A stretch of DNA of 64,000 bases from Myxococcus eversor (GTDB taxonomy: Bacteria > Myxococcota > Myxococcia > Myxococcales > Myxococcaceae), in contig NZ_JAAIXY010000003.1 in NCBI RefSeq assembly GCF_010894455.1, positions 1 to 64,000 of the forward strand, given 5' to 3'. The first letter of the stretch is position 1. Each line of letters begins with the position of its first letter. Below are positions 1 through 9,241 of this stretch, piece after piece. Under the pieces are notes generated by a model that was not told where the DNA came from, did not search any database, and was given only the letters and a program-made list of their open reading frames with translations. The position numbers and the translations under genes were made by a program.

Positions 1-82
1 GGAAATTCCAATGCGTGCGTGCTGTCGTTGCCCTCGCTCGGTCGCAGCAAGAACGCGGACCGCATCATCACCGCGTCCGTCC

Positions 83-775
83 TCACGAGTGTGGTGCGCC
101 CGTCACCGTGAGAGATGCCGCCACCGCCGCGAGCCCCACGCCCGCGCCCGCGAGGAATGCACCCGGCCACGCCACCAGCGCTGCCCCCCTGCCCCGTCGC
201 CAGACGATATCCACCGCGAGCACCACCCCCACCAGCCCGCCGTAGAACAAGACCTTCTGCGACGACCACAGCGCGGCGGCGAACAACAACCCCGCCACGA
301 AGCCGAGCGTCCGCGTACCGGGCCGCACCGACACCGCGGCGAGCCCTCCCAGGAACAATGCACAGGCCAGCGCGTCCGGACGAATCTCCGTGGCGAACCG
401 TGTGAATGGCGTCAGCGCCAGGAGCAGCACCGGAGCCAGCCACATCGACACACGGCCCTCGCGGCGATTGAGCACCGCGACCGAGACACACGTCCCCGCC
501 AGCGGGACGAGCATGGCCAGACGCAAGGCAAGCACATCCCGAGGCGCATCCCCCATCAGCCAGAACAGCGGGGCCAGCCCCTGGTAGAGCAGCGGGAAGT
601 GGACCTCGAAGAAGTCCCGGTAGGGCACCTGCCCTTTCGACACGAGCCAGGCCGCGTGCGCGTACTGGAACTCGTCGATGCTGAAGCCCTTGTGCATCGC
701 CAGGCGCGCGGCCTGGAGGGCCAGTGCGAGGAGCGCCAGCGCGAGGCCCAGGCGCCCCCAACGTGCGTACGTCAT
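83..775 (-). CDS. Truncated GT-C (family 39-like) membrane glycosyltransferase
   Basis: The 230-residue product is mostly hydrophobic helices. It has the layout of the N-terminal half of a dolichyl-phosphate-mannose or ArnT-like glycosyltransferase: an N-terminal membrane segment, then a first periplasmic loop with the acidic SIDEFQY motif, where GT-C enzymes carry their catalytic Asp/Glu, then several more membrane spans. Family members are usually 450-600 residues, so more than half is missing. The frame stops after a Val-Thr-Gly-Ala stretch, and neither other frame in the remaining 80 bp reads as a hydrophobic continuation. It may be a remnant of a rearrangement or carry a frameshift; this cannot be settled at the window edge. 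Start is the ATG at 775. It is divergent from the secreted protein to its right. Confidence 0.55.
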   Translation of the reverse strand: MTYARWGRLGLALALLALALQAARLAMHKGFSIDEFQYAHAAWLVSKGQVPYRDFFEVHFPLLYQGLAPLFWLMGDAPRDVLALRLAMLVPLAGTCVSVAVLNRREGRVSMWLAPVLLLALTPFTRFATEIRPDALACALFLGGLAAVSVRPGTRTLGFVAGLLFAAALWSSQKVLFYGGLVGVVLAVDIVWRRGRGAALVAWPGAFLAGAGVGLAAVAASLTVTGAPHS

Positions 776-897
776 GGGCGCCTCATACCTCGAAAGCCCC
801 GTTCCCAGATTCTGGTAGGGGGGAATTTTTTTGACCCAGTTGTGGTGCCCATTCTTTCCGTGTATCTCGTCTTTACCCTGTGAACTTCATAGGGAGC

Positions 898-944
898 GGG
901 CCGCCCCCCTCATCGTGATGACACCTCCAGGTCGGGGGCGGCCC
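898..944. promoter_or_regulatory. Leader hairpin upstream of the secreted protein gene
   Basis: A perfect 11-bp inverted repeat, GGGCCGCCCCC at 898-908 and GGGGGCGGCCC at 934-944, encloses a 25-nt loop. It ends 30 bp before the ATG at 975 and just upstream of the ribosome binding site AGGGGGAAG. It could be a stability or attenuation element in the 5' leader. No T-tract follows on either strand, so it is not an obvious intrinsic terminator. Confidence 0.45.
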
Positions 945-974
945 GTGCCACATCCGTAGAGGGGGAAGTCCTAC

Positions 975-2288
975 ATGTTGAAGAACCACCCGTGGAGCGC
1001 TGAGCGCTCCGCGATTGCTCGCTCATGTCGTAACGCCGTAGGTGCCGTGCTGTGGGTCTTGGCAGTGGCCGCGCCGGGGAGCGCACTGGCCGCCATCGAC
1101 CTGCCGGGCATGAACCTGACGGCCCACTGCGTCCAGTTGTATGGCTCTGGGGCCACCGCGACGCTCACCCAGAACAATGCGTATGGTTGGTCTTGCCTCC
1201 ATAACGGCCAGTACAAGGGGATGAACCTCAACCTGGCTTGCAGCACCCAGCACACGGATGGCTATCAAGCCGCCTACAAGGACTTCAACGACCCCTATTC
1301 CTGGTACTGCGTCCTCCGGAAGAGCTACACGTCCATGAACTCGTCCAACTACACGCTCTACGTGTGGAAGGGACAGTACGTGGCGCTGAGGACGCCCGAC
1401 CTGACGACCTGCAACGTGACGCAGCTGTCGCTCGTCATCGATGGGCTCGACAAGGGCTACGCGTTCTACCAGTACGCGACTGGCAAGACGCCCACCTTGA
1501 ACGCGTCCTATCCGAGCCGGCACTACCTGGGCCGGGACAGCATCACCGCCCTGCCTTCGGGCGCGGTGACGGGCTGCGCGGCGTCATCCCCGGCCTGTGG
1601 CTACGTGGGACAGACAGGCATCGAAATCAAGTTCGACACCTTCCAGAACTACATCTGCCCCGAGGCCGCTTTGGGCAAACACAACCAGGTGGGCTTCTAC
1701 GAACTGGGCCGCAACTTCTGGTTCTACGATGGTGAGCTGAAGTCCACCAACGCCAATTACGGGGACGCCATGGTGACGGGCTACGCGGTGCTGATGCGCT
1801 ACCTGGCCATGGAGTACTACGGCCTGCCGGTCACCACGGCGCATGATACCCAGTACGCCAACACGAAGGCGCTGGTGGACACGTACCGCGACGCCAACGT
1901 CCTCTGCGGCACGGCCGGAGCCACCAGCACGCAGATCTCCCCGGGAAGCGCCTACTGCTTCAAGCATGACTGGACGAACACGCTGCTGGCGAACCAAGGC
2001 ATCAGCGGGCTTGGCACCACGGACCTGTTCGCCTCTTTCGTGCTGCGCCTCAAGCGGGTCCACGGATGGAGCTTCGCCCTCGTGCTGTGGCGCCAGGTCG
2101 AGGCGCTGGGCAACGTGACGACCCCGTACGAATCCGCGGACAACTTCCTCCTCGCCGCGAGCCGGGCCGCGGGCGCCAACCTGGCAGACCTGTTCCAGTA
2201 CAAGTGGAGGTGGCCGGTGAGCAGCAGCATTCGCACTCAGCTTCAAGGCGAACTGGGCACCCCCGTGAGTACCATCCCGTACAACTGA
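975..2288 (+). CDS. Secreted protein with paired Trp-Cys motif repeats, function unknown
   Basis: The 437-residue product starts at an ATG seven bases after AGGGGGAAG. Its basic N-terminus is followed by a hydrophobic stretch ending in an Ala-rich signal peptidase site near residue 40. Residues ~50-115 hold two related units, each ending in an aromatic-Cys motif (NAYGWSCL, DPYSWYCV). This unit recurs in extracellular proteins of myxobacteria and actinobacteria. The C-terminal ~300 residues contain YELGRNFWFYDG, in a context like the helix of a zinc peptidase but without the HExxH residues. I do not recognise a catalytic domain. The gene stands alone, convergent with the MoxR/VWA operon and separated from it by a hairpin. 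Confidence 0.75.
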   Translation: MLKNHPWSAERSAIARSCRNAVGAVLWVLAVAAPGSALAAIDLPGMNLTAHCVQLYGSGATATLTQNNAYGWSCLHNGQYKGMNLNLACSTQHTDGYQAAYKDFNDPYSWYCVLRKSYTSMNSSNYTLYVWKGQYVALRTPDLTTCNVTQLSLVIDGLDKGYAFYQYATGKTPTLNASYPSRHYLGRDSITALPSGAVTGCAASSPACGYVGQTGIEIKFDTFQNYICPEAALGKHNQVGFYELGRNFWFYDGELKSTNANYGDAMVTGYAVLMRYLAMEYYGLPVTTAHDTQYANTKALVDTYRDANVLCGTAGATSTQISPGSAYCFKHDWTNTLLANQGISGLGTTDLFASFVLRLKRVHGWSFALVLWRQVEALGNVTTPYESADNFLLAASRAAGANLADLFQYKWRWPVSSSIRTQLQGELGTPVSTIPYN

Positions 2289-2295
2289 GGCACCT

Positions 2296-2328
2296 CCGGT
2301 GGGCGGCCCGTCACAGGCCGCTCACCGG
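2296..2328. terminator. Bidirectional hairpin between convergent genes
   Basis: A 13-bp stem, CCGGTGGGCGGCC at 2296-2308 against GGCCGCTCACCGG at 2316-2328, has one G-T mismatch and a 7-nt loop. It sits between the end of the secreted protein gene and the end of the operon to the right, and covers the stop codon of the VWA gene. There is no T-run, as is common for hairpin terminators in very GC-rich genomes. Confidence 0.6.
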
Positions 2329-5102
2329 TCCAGTCGTCGGCGGGAACGGGCGCGCGCGGCATCCAGCGCGGAGTCCACGCCGCCCTCCCCGGTCTTCGGC
2401 TCCGCTCCAGCAGGCTTCGCCTCCGCCACGCTCGTCTCCGCCGGAGTCTCGGCGGGCTCCGTCGACGGGCCTCGCGCGGAAGCCTTCGAGGTCCTCGCGG
2501 GCGCCACCGCCTGCCGCGTCGCCGGCGCGCTCGACGACGAAGCTGTCGCCATGACGGGCCTTCGCACGCGCGGCGCGGAGAGGAAGCGGCGCACGGCCAC
2601 CTCCGACAGCAGCACGGCCACGGCCAGCGCCACCAACCAGGGCGCCAGGGCCAGGTGGCCCTCGGACTCGGGGGCCTCCTCGAAGAGGCCCGTCATGGAC
2701 AGACGCTCCACGCCTCCTCCCACGGCGGCGACGGCTCGCAGCAGCGCGAGGCCTTCCTTCGGACTTCCGGGCTCGAACTCCGGGGCATACGGCAGCGCGA
2801 TGGGCGGGGCACGCAGGGCGCGCGTCCCCACGCGCACCACGGGGTGCCACGTTCCGCTTCCCTCCAGCGGCAGCTCCGCCACCAGCCGGTCGTCGTCCTC
2901 CCAGCGCATGGGGTGTTCGGTGGGCGCGGATTTTCCGTCCCCCGACAGCAGCATCAGCGTGGGCAGCGTCGCGGGGAGCGGCTCGTCCGGGGGCAGGTCC
3001 AACGTCACGCGCAGCAGGTGCCCTCGCCGCTCGGAGCGCACCACCGCTTCGCCCAGCGGCGCGGTGCCCGCCAACGTCCAGCGCACCATCGCCTCCAACG
3101 CCGCGCGCAGCGAGCCCCACTGGCGCAGCTCGCCGCCGGTGAACGGACCATCCACCTCCGCGGTGAAGGCCACCGTGCGTCCCGCGCCGCGCGGCCACAT
3201 CGCGAGCACGGGCGCCGCGTGGGTATCGAGCGTGCGCAGCGCCACGCTGGCCCGGGGCCGGAGATAGGTGAGGTTGTAGCCGCCCACCTGGGGCAGGCCC
3301 TCGACGGGCAGATTCCCGAGGAGCGGCAGGTCCGGCGCGGCCTCCATCGACACGGGCTCGTCGATGAAGGTGGCGCGGGCGACGGCGAGCGTCTCCTGGC
3401 TGAAGATGCGCGGGAGGCTCATCGCGTCCTCCGCGAAGTAGACGCGTCCACCGCCCCGCTGGGCCACTTCCTTCAGCAGCGCCGCGTCCGAGTCCTTGGG
3501 CGTGCCCAGGCCGATGACGGACACCGTCACGCCCTTGCCCTGCAGCTCCGACAAGGTGCGGCGGTAGTCATCCGGCTCTTCGGAGTCAGCCGCGTCGGAG
3601 AAGAGCAGGACATGGCGGGTGGCCTTGTCGCTCCGCAGGATTTGCTTGCGGCCCGTGCGCAGCGCCTCACCCACGTAGATGCCTCCGCCACCGCTGAAGC
3701 CTCGCGCCACCTTGTCGAAGGGGAGGCCCGCCTCCACGGAGCGGAGCGGGAAGATTTCATGCGTCTCCGTGTCCACCATGTGCACGGAGGCCTCGTCCTG
3801 CGGGTTGAGCAGGGTGAGCGCACCGACGACGCCCTCGGCGGCGACCTCCATCTTCGTGCGGCCGTCGGGCACGGTGGCGCCCATGGAGCAGGAGCAGTCC
3901 ATCAGGATGCTCATGGCGATGGCCGCGCGACGCTGCTCCTCTCGCATCTCCAGCGACACGGGCAACAGCGGCTCCACGGGGGAGCGGCGATAGCCTCCTT
4001 CACCGAAGCTTTCGCGCCCTCCCGTCATCACGAGGCCACCGCCCGCCTGCTCCACATAGGACGCGAGCGCGTTGAGGCCCGGCTCGCCCAGCGTGTTCGC
4101 GTCGACGTTCTCCAGGACGACGGCGCCCACGCCATCCAGGTCATCCAGGGTGAGACGGAACGGCGCGCGGACCTCCAGGAGCAGCCCCGTCGCTTCGAGC
4201 GCCTTCGCGAGCGTGCCCTTGGGCTGGTTCGTCACCAGCAGCACACGCCGGGGACCTTCGACTCGCAGCACCGCGAGGCCCTTGTCGTTCTCCACCACGC
4301 CGTCGCCCGGGACTTCGACGGTGAGCTGGTAGCGCGCGAGGCCGGGCTCCTCGATGAGGTCTCTCAGGGGCAACACGTTGGGGCCGGGCTGGAAGTCGAA
4401 GGGGCCCTTCACCAGCAGGCGGCCATTGCGCTCCAGGCGCACCGTGCCCGTCACCGCCGCCGAGGCGTGCACGCTCGCGGAGAACTGGAAGGGCTCGCGC
4501 ACGGCCACGGCGGTGGGCACATCCACCGAGACGACTGCGACATCGAGCGGAGGCTCGGGCCGCGCGAGCTGACGCCAGTCCACGGCGATTCCGCGGGCCG
4601 CGAGCCTTCGCGCGGAGCCTCGCGCGTCCGTGCCCGTGGCCCGTCCATCGGAGAGGACGAGCACCCGACCGGTGCGCTCCTGGGGAATGAGGGCGTTGGC
4701 GGCATCGAGCGCGGCGGACAGGTCCGACGACTCCGCGTCCACCGGGCGCGAGAAGCCACCGAAGGCGCCACCCGTGGACAGGGGCTGCTCCACGCGCGGC
4801 TCGCGGCCGAAGGCGATGACGCCCACCCTGTCACCCGGACGCCGTTGTGACTCCAGATGGGAGACCAGCTCCTGCGCGGTGCGGTCGATGTCTCGAGGCA
4901 TCGAGGCGGAGCGGTCCACGACGACGACCACGTCGCTGCCCGCATCGGCTCGTCGCAGCTCCGGGCCGGAGAGCGCTCCCACCGTCAGCACCAGCAGCGC
5001 GGCGCGCAGCCACATGGGCGGGCCGGGTCGCCGGCCGAACTTCCAGAGGAAGAGGCCCAGCGGCAGCAACAGCACCCACGCCTGGGGGAGGGAGAAGGTC
5101 AT
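2322..5102 (-). CDS. Membrane-anchored double-VWA protein with GATase-like middle domain
   Basis: The 926-residue product is the last gene of the eight-gene operon. Two N-terminal membrane segments (about residues 7-20 and 31-46) precede a first VWA domain with an intact metal site (D63-R-S65-A-S67). Residues ~285-385 look like the class I glutamine-amidotransferase-like domain often found in such proteins (GLVMTGGRESFGEGGY). A second VWA domain begins at D402-C-S-C-S. A C-terminal membrane helix near 830 is followed by an ~85-residue Ala/Pro/Glu-rich tail. Family members are Bat-like proteins thought to bind partners in the cell envelope through the metal site. The ATG overlaps the stop of the upstream BatA-like gene by 4 bp (ATGA), so translation is probably coupled. 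Confidence 0.85.
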   Translation of the reverse strand: MTFSLPQAWVLLLPLGLFLWKFGRRPGPPMWLRAALLVLTVGALSGPELRRADAGSDVVVVVDRSASMPRDIDRTAQELVSHLESQRRPGDRVGVIAFGREPRVEQPLSTGGAFGGFSRPVDAESSDLSAALDAANALIPQERTGRVLVLSDGRATGTDARGSARRLAARGIAVDWRQLARPEPPLDVAVVSVDVPTAVAVREPFQFSASVHASAAVTGTVRLERNGRLLVKGPFDFQPGPNVLPLRDLIEEPGLARYQLTVEVPGDGVVENDKGLAVLRVEGPRRVLLVTNQPKGTLAKALEATGLLLEVRAPFRLTLDDLDGVGAVVLENVDANTLGEPGLNALASYVEQAGGGLVMTGGRESFGEGGYRRSPVEPLLPVSLEMREEQRRAAIAMSILMDCSCSMGATVPDGRTKMEVAAEGVVGALTLLNPQDEASVHMVDTETHEIFPLRSVEAGLPFDKVARGFSGGGGIYVGEALRTGRKQILRSDKATRHVLLFSDAADSEEPDDYRRTLSELQGKGVTVSVIGLGTPKDSDAALLKEVAQRGGGRVYFAEDAMSLPRIFSQETLAVARATFIDEPVSMEAAPDLPLLGNLPVEGLPQVGGYNLTYLRPRASVALRTLDTHAAPVLAMWPRGAGRTVAFTAEVDGPFTGGELRQWGSLRAALEAMVRWTLAGTAPLGEAVVRSERRGHLLRVTLDLPPDEPLPATLPTLMLLSGDGKSAPTEHPMRWEDDDRLVAELPLEGSGTWHPVVRVGTRALRAPPIALPYAPEFEPGSPKEGLALLRAVAAVGGGVERLSMTGLFEEAPESEGHLALAPWLVALAVAVLLSEVAVRRFLSAPRVRRPVMATASSSSAPATRQAVAPARTSKASARGPSTEPAETPAETSVAEAKPAGAEPKTGEGGVDSALDAARARSRRRLDR

Positions 5103-6832
5103 GACGCCCGCCTCGTGACGTAGAAGTCGCCCACCAGCGCGAGCAGCAATAACACCAGCGGCCAGCGCGCCCGGTCCGAGGCATTCGCGCGCGCCTCGTC
5201 TTCACCCGAGTCCTTCGCGGGCACGTCAGCGCTCGCGCGCCCACGCAGGTCCGACTCCCGTGCATCCAGCGCGAGGACCTCCGCCGAGTCCACCGCGTCC
5301 GAGTCATCGCGCTCCAGCACGTAGCGCCCTGGCGCCGCGGGGGGAGAAAGACTCACCGCACCGGCACCGAACACCGGCTTGCTTCCACCCGGGCCCACCA
5401 GCGTGTAGCGCTTCCCCGGCAACGTCACCAGTTGGAGCGGCTCGCCCAGCGTGAGTTGCCGGCGGACGAAGCCCTCGCGTGCACGACGCGCTTCTCGGAC
5501 CACGTTGCCGAGCAACACGGGCCAGGCGGACACGCGTTGAACATTGGAGCGGGACAGGTCCACGTTGAGGTGCACGCGGCCATCGTCCTCCTCGGACACC
5601 AGCACCGCGTCTCCCGCCGTGACGAGCGGCCGTCCGGGAGGATTCTCACCCGCGGACCACCGCACTCCCGCGAGCTGCACGTCGTCCAGCAGCGGGTGCC
5701 CCTTCTCGGAGAAGAACGGCCCCACGAAGGTCCGCGACTTGCCCGAAGCGCCCACCGTCACCTTCGCATCCGTGCCCCGTGGACCGATGAGCAACACGTC
5801 GCCCGATGCGCCATCTCGAGCCACCTCAGGAGATGCTCCGAGGAAGCGCTCCAGCGCGTCCCGTTCGAGCGAACCCATGCCCTGGGCCAGACTCACCGCG
5901 AGGGGCCTCGTGGGCGAAACGGCGAGCCGTGCGTGCCCGTCTTCCGGCAGCGCATCGTCCGGGAGGGAGACCTCGATGTCGCCCGCGTTCTGGAACGTGA
6001 GGCGCAGCGTGGCGGAGCCCTCTTCCTGGAGCGACACCTTCTCCACGCGCTCCGTGCCCTGCTTCGCGTCGGGGCCGGGGAGCGCACGCAGCCGCACGGC
6101 CACGGACTCGGGGCCTGGGCCGAAGCGGGCCACTCGCAGCGTCACCGTCGCCGTGCCACCCTCGTCCCTGCGCTGCGCGGAGATGAGCGCCACGTTGTCG
6201 CGCGCCGTTCCCAGCGCCGTCCATCGCACGGGGGAGGGAATGACCAGCCCCTCCACCGGGGCCACGTCGGTGAAGAAGGCCACGTGCTTGCCCGTGCCCG
6301 CCAGCTCTTGAGCCCACAGGAGCGTGGGCATGGGGTCGTGGTCCGCGCCTCGCGCCTCGAACGACTCCAGCGCCGCCAGGGCGCGAGAGGGCTCGGCCTC
6401 CGGGCCCGCGACGACACGTGGAGCCAGCCCGGTGGCCAGCACCGTCACGCGCGTGGCGCCTTCGTCTTCGACGCGCTTCGCGGCCTCGCGGCGGGCCTGC
6501 TCCAGCACCGTCACCCCGTCGGGGCCACGCGAGGACATGGACAGACTTCCATCCACCACCAGCACGAGGTGCTTCGTGCGCGCCGTCTCGCCCAGGCGCA
6601 CGTCTGCGAGGTACAGCGCCGCCGCGATGACGGCCAGCGCCTCCAGCAGCAGCGAGGCCTCCCGCGTGAAGCGCTCCCAGCGAGGCCCCGCCTCCGCGCG
6701 AGGGCGTGGCGTGCGCCACAGGAACAGCGCGCTCACCACGACGGGCTTCTGCCGACGCCGCAGGAAGTACGCCGCCACCAGCGGCACCAACGCGCCCAGG
6801 GTCAGCAAGCCCCACGGGAAGCCGAAGCTCAC
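5099..6832 (-). CDS. BatA-like VWA membrane protein
   Basis: The 577-residue product begins with a short hydrophobic segment and FLRRRQKP, the typical start of the BatA/aerotolerance-regulator N-terminal domain. A second helix lies at ~60-77. The VWA metal-site motif D94-G-S96-L-S98 is intact. A single C-terminal helix (RWPLVLLLLALVGDFY) precedes the stop. Proteins of this type work with MoxR ATPases and DUF58 proteins in envelope-located assemblies. Here the DUF58 gene lies 70 bp upstream and the second VWA gene overlaps downstream by 4 bp, so the unit is conserved in order. The exact substrate of such systems is generally unknown. Confidence 0.85.
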   Translation of the reverse strand: MSFGFPWGLLTLGALVPLVAAYFLRRRQKPVVVSALFLWRTPRPRAEAGPRWERFTREASLLLEALAVIAAALYLADVRLGETARTKHLVLVVDGSLSMSSRGPDGVTVLEQARREAAKRVEDEGATRVTVLATGLAPRVVAGPEAEPSRALAALESFEARGADHDPMPTLLWAQELAGTGKHVAFFTDVAPVEGLVIPSPVRWTALGTARDNVALISAQRRDEGGTATVTLRVARFGPGPESVAVRLRALPGPDAKQGTERVEKVSLQEEGSATLRLTFQNAGDIEVSLPDDALPEDGHARLAVSPTRPLAVSLAQGMGSLERDALERFLGASPEVARDGASGDVLLIGPRGTDAKVTVGASGKSRTFVGPFFSEKGHPLLDDVQLAGVRWSAGENPPGRPLVTAGDAVLVSEEDDGRVHLNVDLSRSNVQRVSAWPVLLGNVVREARRAREGFVRRQLTLGEPLQLVTLPGKRYTLVGPGGSKPVFGAGAVSLSPPAAPGRYVLERDDSDAVDSAEVLALDARESDLRGRASADVPAKDSGEDEARANASDRARWPLVLLLLALVGDFYVTRRAS

Positions 6833-6902
6833 GCCTCACCTCCCGCAACGACACGGGAACTCAGCGGGCCATACTTCAGCGATGCCCATAGGCAGCGGAC
6901 GC

Positions 6903-7763
6903 TCACGCGTGCCCCCCCGCGACGAACAGGGGCCGCAGAGCGCCCCGCACCAGGGCATCCAGTGACTCCGTGGCGGGCGCCGTCAGGAGCGCTCCCCGCG
7001 AGCGCAGGGCCGCCGCCCTCAACAGGCGCTGATGCTCCTCGAAGCGCCGCGCATACGCGGCCAGCACGTCCTCCGTCAGCAACTCCTCCAGCGCCGCGCC
7101 GCTCTCCGAATCCACCAGTCGCGCGCCCTCGCCTCCCGACGGCGACAGGTCCTCCGCGTCCAGCACCTGCACGAGGAAGAACCCCGACGCGCCCCGAGAC
7201 AGCCGCGCCACCATCGCCGCCAGGTCCGCCTCGAACAGGAAGTCGCTCACCACCACCCGCAACCCACAGGCCCTCGGCGGAGGCAGTCGCCCGAGCGCCG
7301 TCACCAGGTCATCCCCCGCATCGAACTCCAGCGTCCGCAGCGCAGCCCGACACGCCGACCCCTGCACCCGCTCCGACCTCACCCCCGTCGCGAGCAACGT
7401 GGGACTCAAGCCCTGGCGCGCGCCCACCTCACACGCGAGCAACGCCAGCTCCCGCGCGCACGCCGCCTTTCGCGGAGACAGCGCCATGGAGCGCGAGCCA
7501 TCCAGCACCACCTCCACGCGCGGAGACACCTCGTCCTGCCGCACCCGAAGGATGAGCTCATCGGTGCGCGCCACCGCGTTCCAGTCGAGCTGCCTCAAGT
7601 CGTCGCCCGGCTGATACGCCCGGAAGTCATGCAGCTCCAGCGAGCTGCCGGTGGACGCCGCGCGCACCTCACCCACGCGGCCCCGGTGAGGCCCTCGCGG
7701 CAACGCCAGCGCCAACCCCGGCGCCAGCCGTCCCACCGCCGCTTCGTCCAGACGCTCGCTCAC
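6903..7763 (-). CDS. DUF58 domain protein
   Basis: The 286-residue soluble protein carries the DUF58 signature in its first third: YQPGDDLRQLDWNAVART, followed by a basic/aromatic strand. A VWA-like fold follows, with a weak metal-site motif (VVLDGSRSMAL). DUF58 proteins are regularly encoded beside MoxR ATPases and VWA proteins and are thought to be part of the same chaperone-like module. The start codon overlaps the stop of the upstream ABC permease gene by 4 bp, which supports translational coupling. The 70 bp between this gene and the BatA-like gene is the largest gap in the operon, apart from the short space around MoxR. Confidence 0.85.
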   Translation of the reverse strand: MSERLDEAAVGRLAPGLALALPRGPHRGRVGEVRAASTGSSLELHDFRAYQPGDDLRQLDWNAVARTDELILRVRQDEVSPRVEVVLDGSRSMALSPRKAACARELALLACEVGARQGLSPTLLATGVRSERVQGSACRAALRTLEFDAGDDLVTALGRLPPPRACGLRVVVSDFLFEADLAAMVARLSRGASGFFLVQVLDAEDLSPSGGEGARLVDSESGAALEELLTEDVLAAYARRFEEHQRLLRAAALRSRGALLTAPATESLDALVRGALRPLFVAGGHA

Positions 7764-9241
7764 GGCGGATGGGCCCGCTTCTCACGCTCGACGAGCGCCC
7801 GGTCCGCCAGGAATGCGAGCAGCAACGCCACGCCCACCACGAAGGTGGCCAGCGGCCACGTCATCTCCGGCTCGCTCGTGGAGTAGTCATGCGTCCCGAA
7901 GTTCGCGATGCCCACCACCGGATTCAGGAGGTTCAGCAGCGGGTCCCCCATGTCGAACCCCGCCAGCTCCGCCAGCAACGGAGGCAGGCCCGCCGCCACT
8001 CCGACCGCCGCCACGAAGAGCAACCGCACCGACGCGGGCGACGAGAACCGGTCCGAGCGCGGCATCCTCCCCAACACCAACGCCAGGGACAGATAGAGCA
8101 CCGCGTAGGCCGGCATCACCATCATCAACATCCGCATGGCCTCGCTGTTGGTGTTCAGGTCGTCCGACACGAGCGCCAACGCCCCCCACACCGCCGCCCA
8201 GGCCACGAACAGGAGCACCGTCAGCCGGAAGCCTCGCAGCGCCCCCGGACGGAACAGGGACAACGGCCCCGTGCCAGCACGCAGCGCGCGGGCCTGCCCA
8301 TCCACGTCCGAGACCAGGAAGAGCCCGACGAAGGCCAGGTGCACCGTGCCGCAGATGGAGAAGATCTCCGTCACCACGTGCTTGCGGTCCTCGTACCACC
8401 AGAAACCAAGCCCCACCAACAGGGCCACCAGCATCTGCGCCACCACCGCCCGCCGAGGCCCCTTCGTGTAGTCCTCCGTGGAGAGCGACAGCCGCGACGC
8501 GGCCACCTCGAACAGCAACCAGCCATCCAGGACCATCACCCCCAGCCCCACGCCCATCGCCAACTGCACCCCGTACTTGCTCAACAGCCGGCTGCCCGAG
8601 TCGCTCAACGCACCCCCGACGCCCAGCGCCGTGCTGAAGGCCATGCCCAGCGCCCCCAGCACCACGAAGTGCATGAAGGCGCGCCCCATCCGACTTTCCG
8701 CCAGCGTCGCCGCGCACACCGCCACCACGGTGAGGAAGACGAGCCACGTCCCACCCAACCCCAACACCGTGAGGATGGACGGCAATGAGATGCCATTGAG
8801 GTAGTAGCTGAAGAGCAGGAAGGGCCCCACCGCCGAGGCATACAGCCCCGCCTGCACCAGCGCCGAGGCCACCTTGCCCCGCAGAATCCTGCGAGGCCCG
8901 AGCCCCGTGAGCACCAACAGCACCCACGTGTCGTCCTCGCGCTCGCGCGCCAGGGAGCGGTACGCGCCGTACGGAATGACGAAGTAGTGCGCCACCGCCA
9001 GGCAGATGAAGAACGCGAAGAAGTAGCCCTGGCCATGATGGGAGAACGACAGCTCCCGCGTCTGGACGAATGCCACGAGCGCCAGCACCACGCAGGCAAT
9101 CAGGTTCAACCCGAAGCTCGCCCAGAAGATGCGCGTGCGCAGGCCCTGACGGACCTCCTTCACCACCAACGGGTTGAGGCGGTCTCCCCACCGCTCCTGG
9201 AGGGACACGGTCCCCACGCTCGACTCCACCGGCGCGCTCAA
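7760..9241 (-). CDS. ABC-2 type transporter permease
   Basis: The 493-residue multi-span protein has roughly ten to twelve hydrophobic segments. It begins with the cytoplasmic stretch NPLVVKEVRQGLRTR, typical of ABC-2 permeases partnered with a separate ATPase. A longer reading from an upstream ATG would overlap the ATPase gene by 70 bp. The TTG at 9241 is preferred because GGGGAGG lies five bases upstream and the TTG overlaps the TGA of the ATPase gene (TTGA). The ATPase gene immediately upstream should supply its energy-coupling subunit. The transported substrate cannot be read from the sequence; its place inside a MoxR/VWA operon suggests envelope export or assembly. Confidence 0.85.
   Translation of the reverse strand: MSAPVESSVGTVSLQERWGDRLNPLVVKEVRQGLRTRIFWASFGLNLIACVVLALVAFVQTRELSFSHHGQGYFFAFFICLAVAHYFVIPYGAYRSLAREREDDTWVLLVLTGLGPRRILRGKVASALVQAGLYASAVGPFLLFSYYLNGISLPSILTVLGLGGTWLVFLTVVAVCAATLAESRMGRAFMHFVVLGALGMAFSTALGVGGALSDSGSRLLSKYGVQLAMGVGLGVMVLDGWLLFEVAASRLSLSTEDYTKGPRRAVVAQMLVALLVGLGFWWYEDRKHVVTEIFSICGTVHLAFVGLFLVSDVDGQARALRAGTGPLSLFRPGALRGFRLTVLLFVAWAAVWGALALVSDDLNTNSEAMRMLMMVMPAYAVLYLSLALVLGRMPRSDRFSSPASVRLLFVAAVGVAAGLPPLLAELAGFDMGDPLLNLLNPVVGIANFGTHDYSTSEPEMTWPLATFVVGVALLLAFLADRALVEREKRAHPP

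Noticed and set aside
1667..1740. Zinc-protease reading of the YELGRNFWFYDG motif
   Set aside because: The histidines and glutamate of HExxH are missing, so a peptidase call cannot be supported.
2655..4850. 731-codon open frame on the plus strand
   Set aside because: It lies antisense to the VWA protein. Its product is an Arg/His/Gly-rich low-complexity sequence without domains, the usual shadow of a high-GC3 gene.
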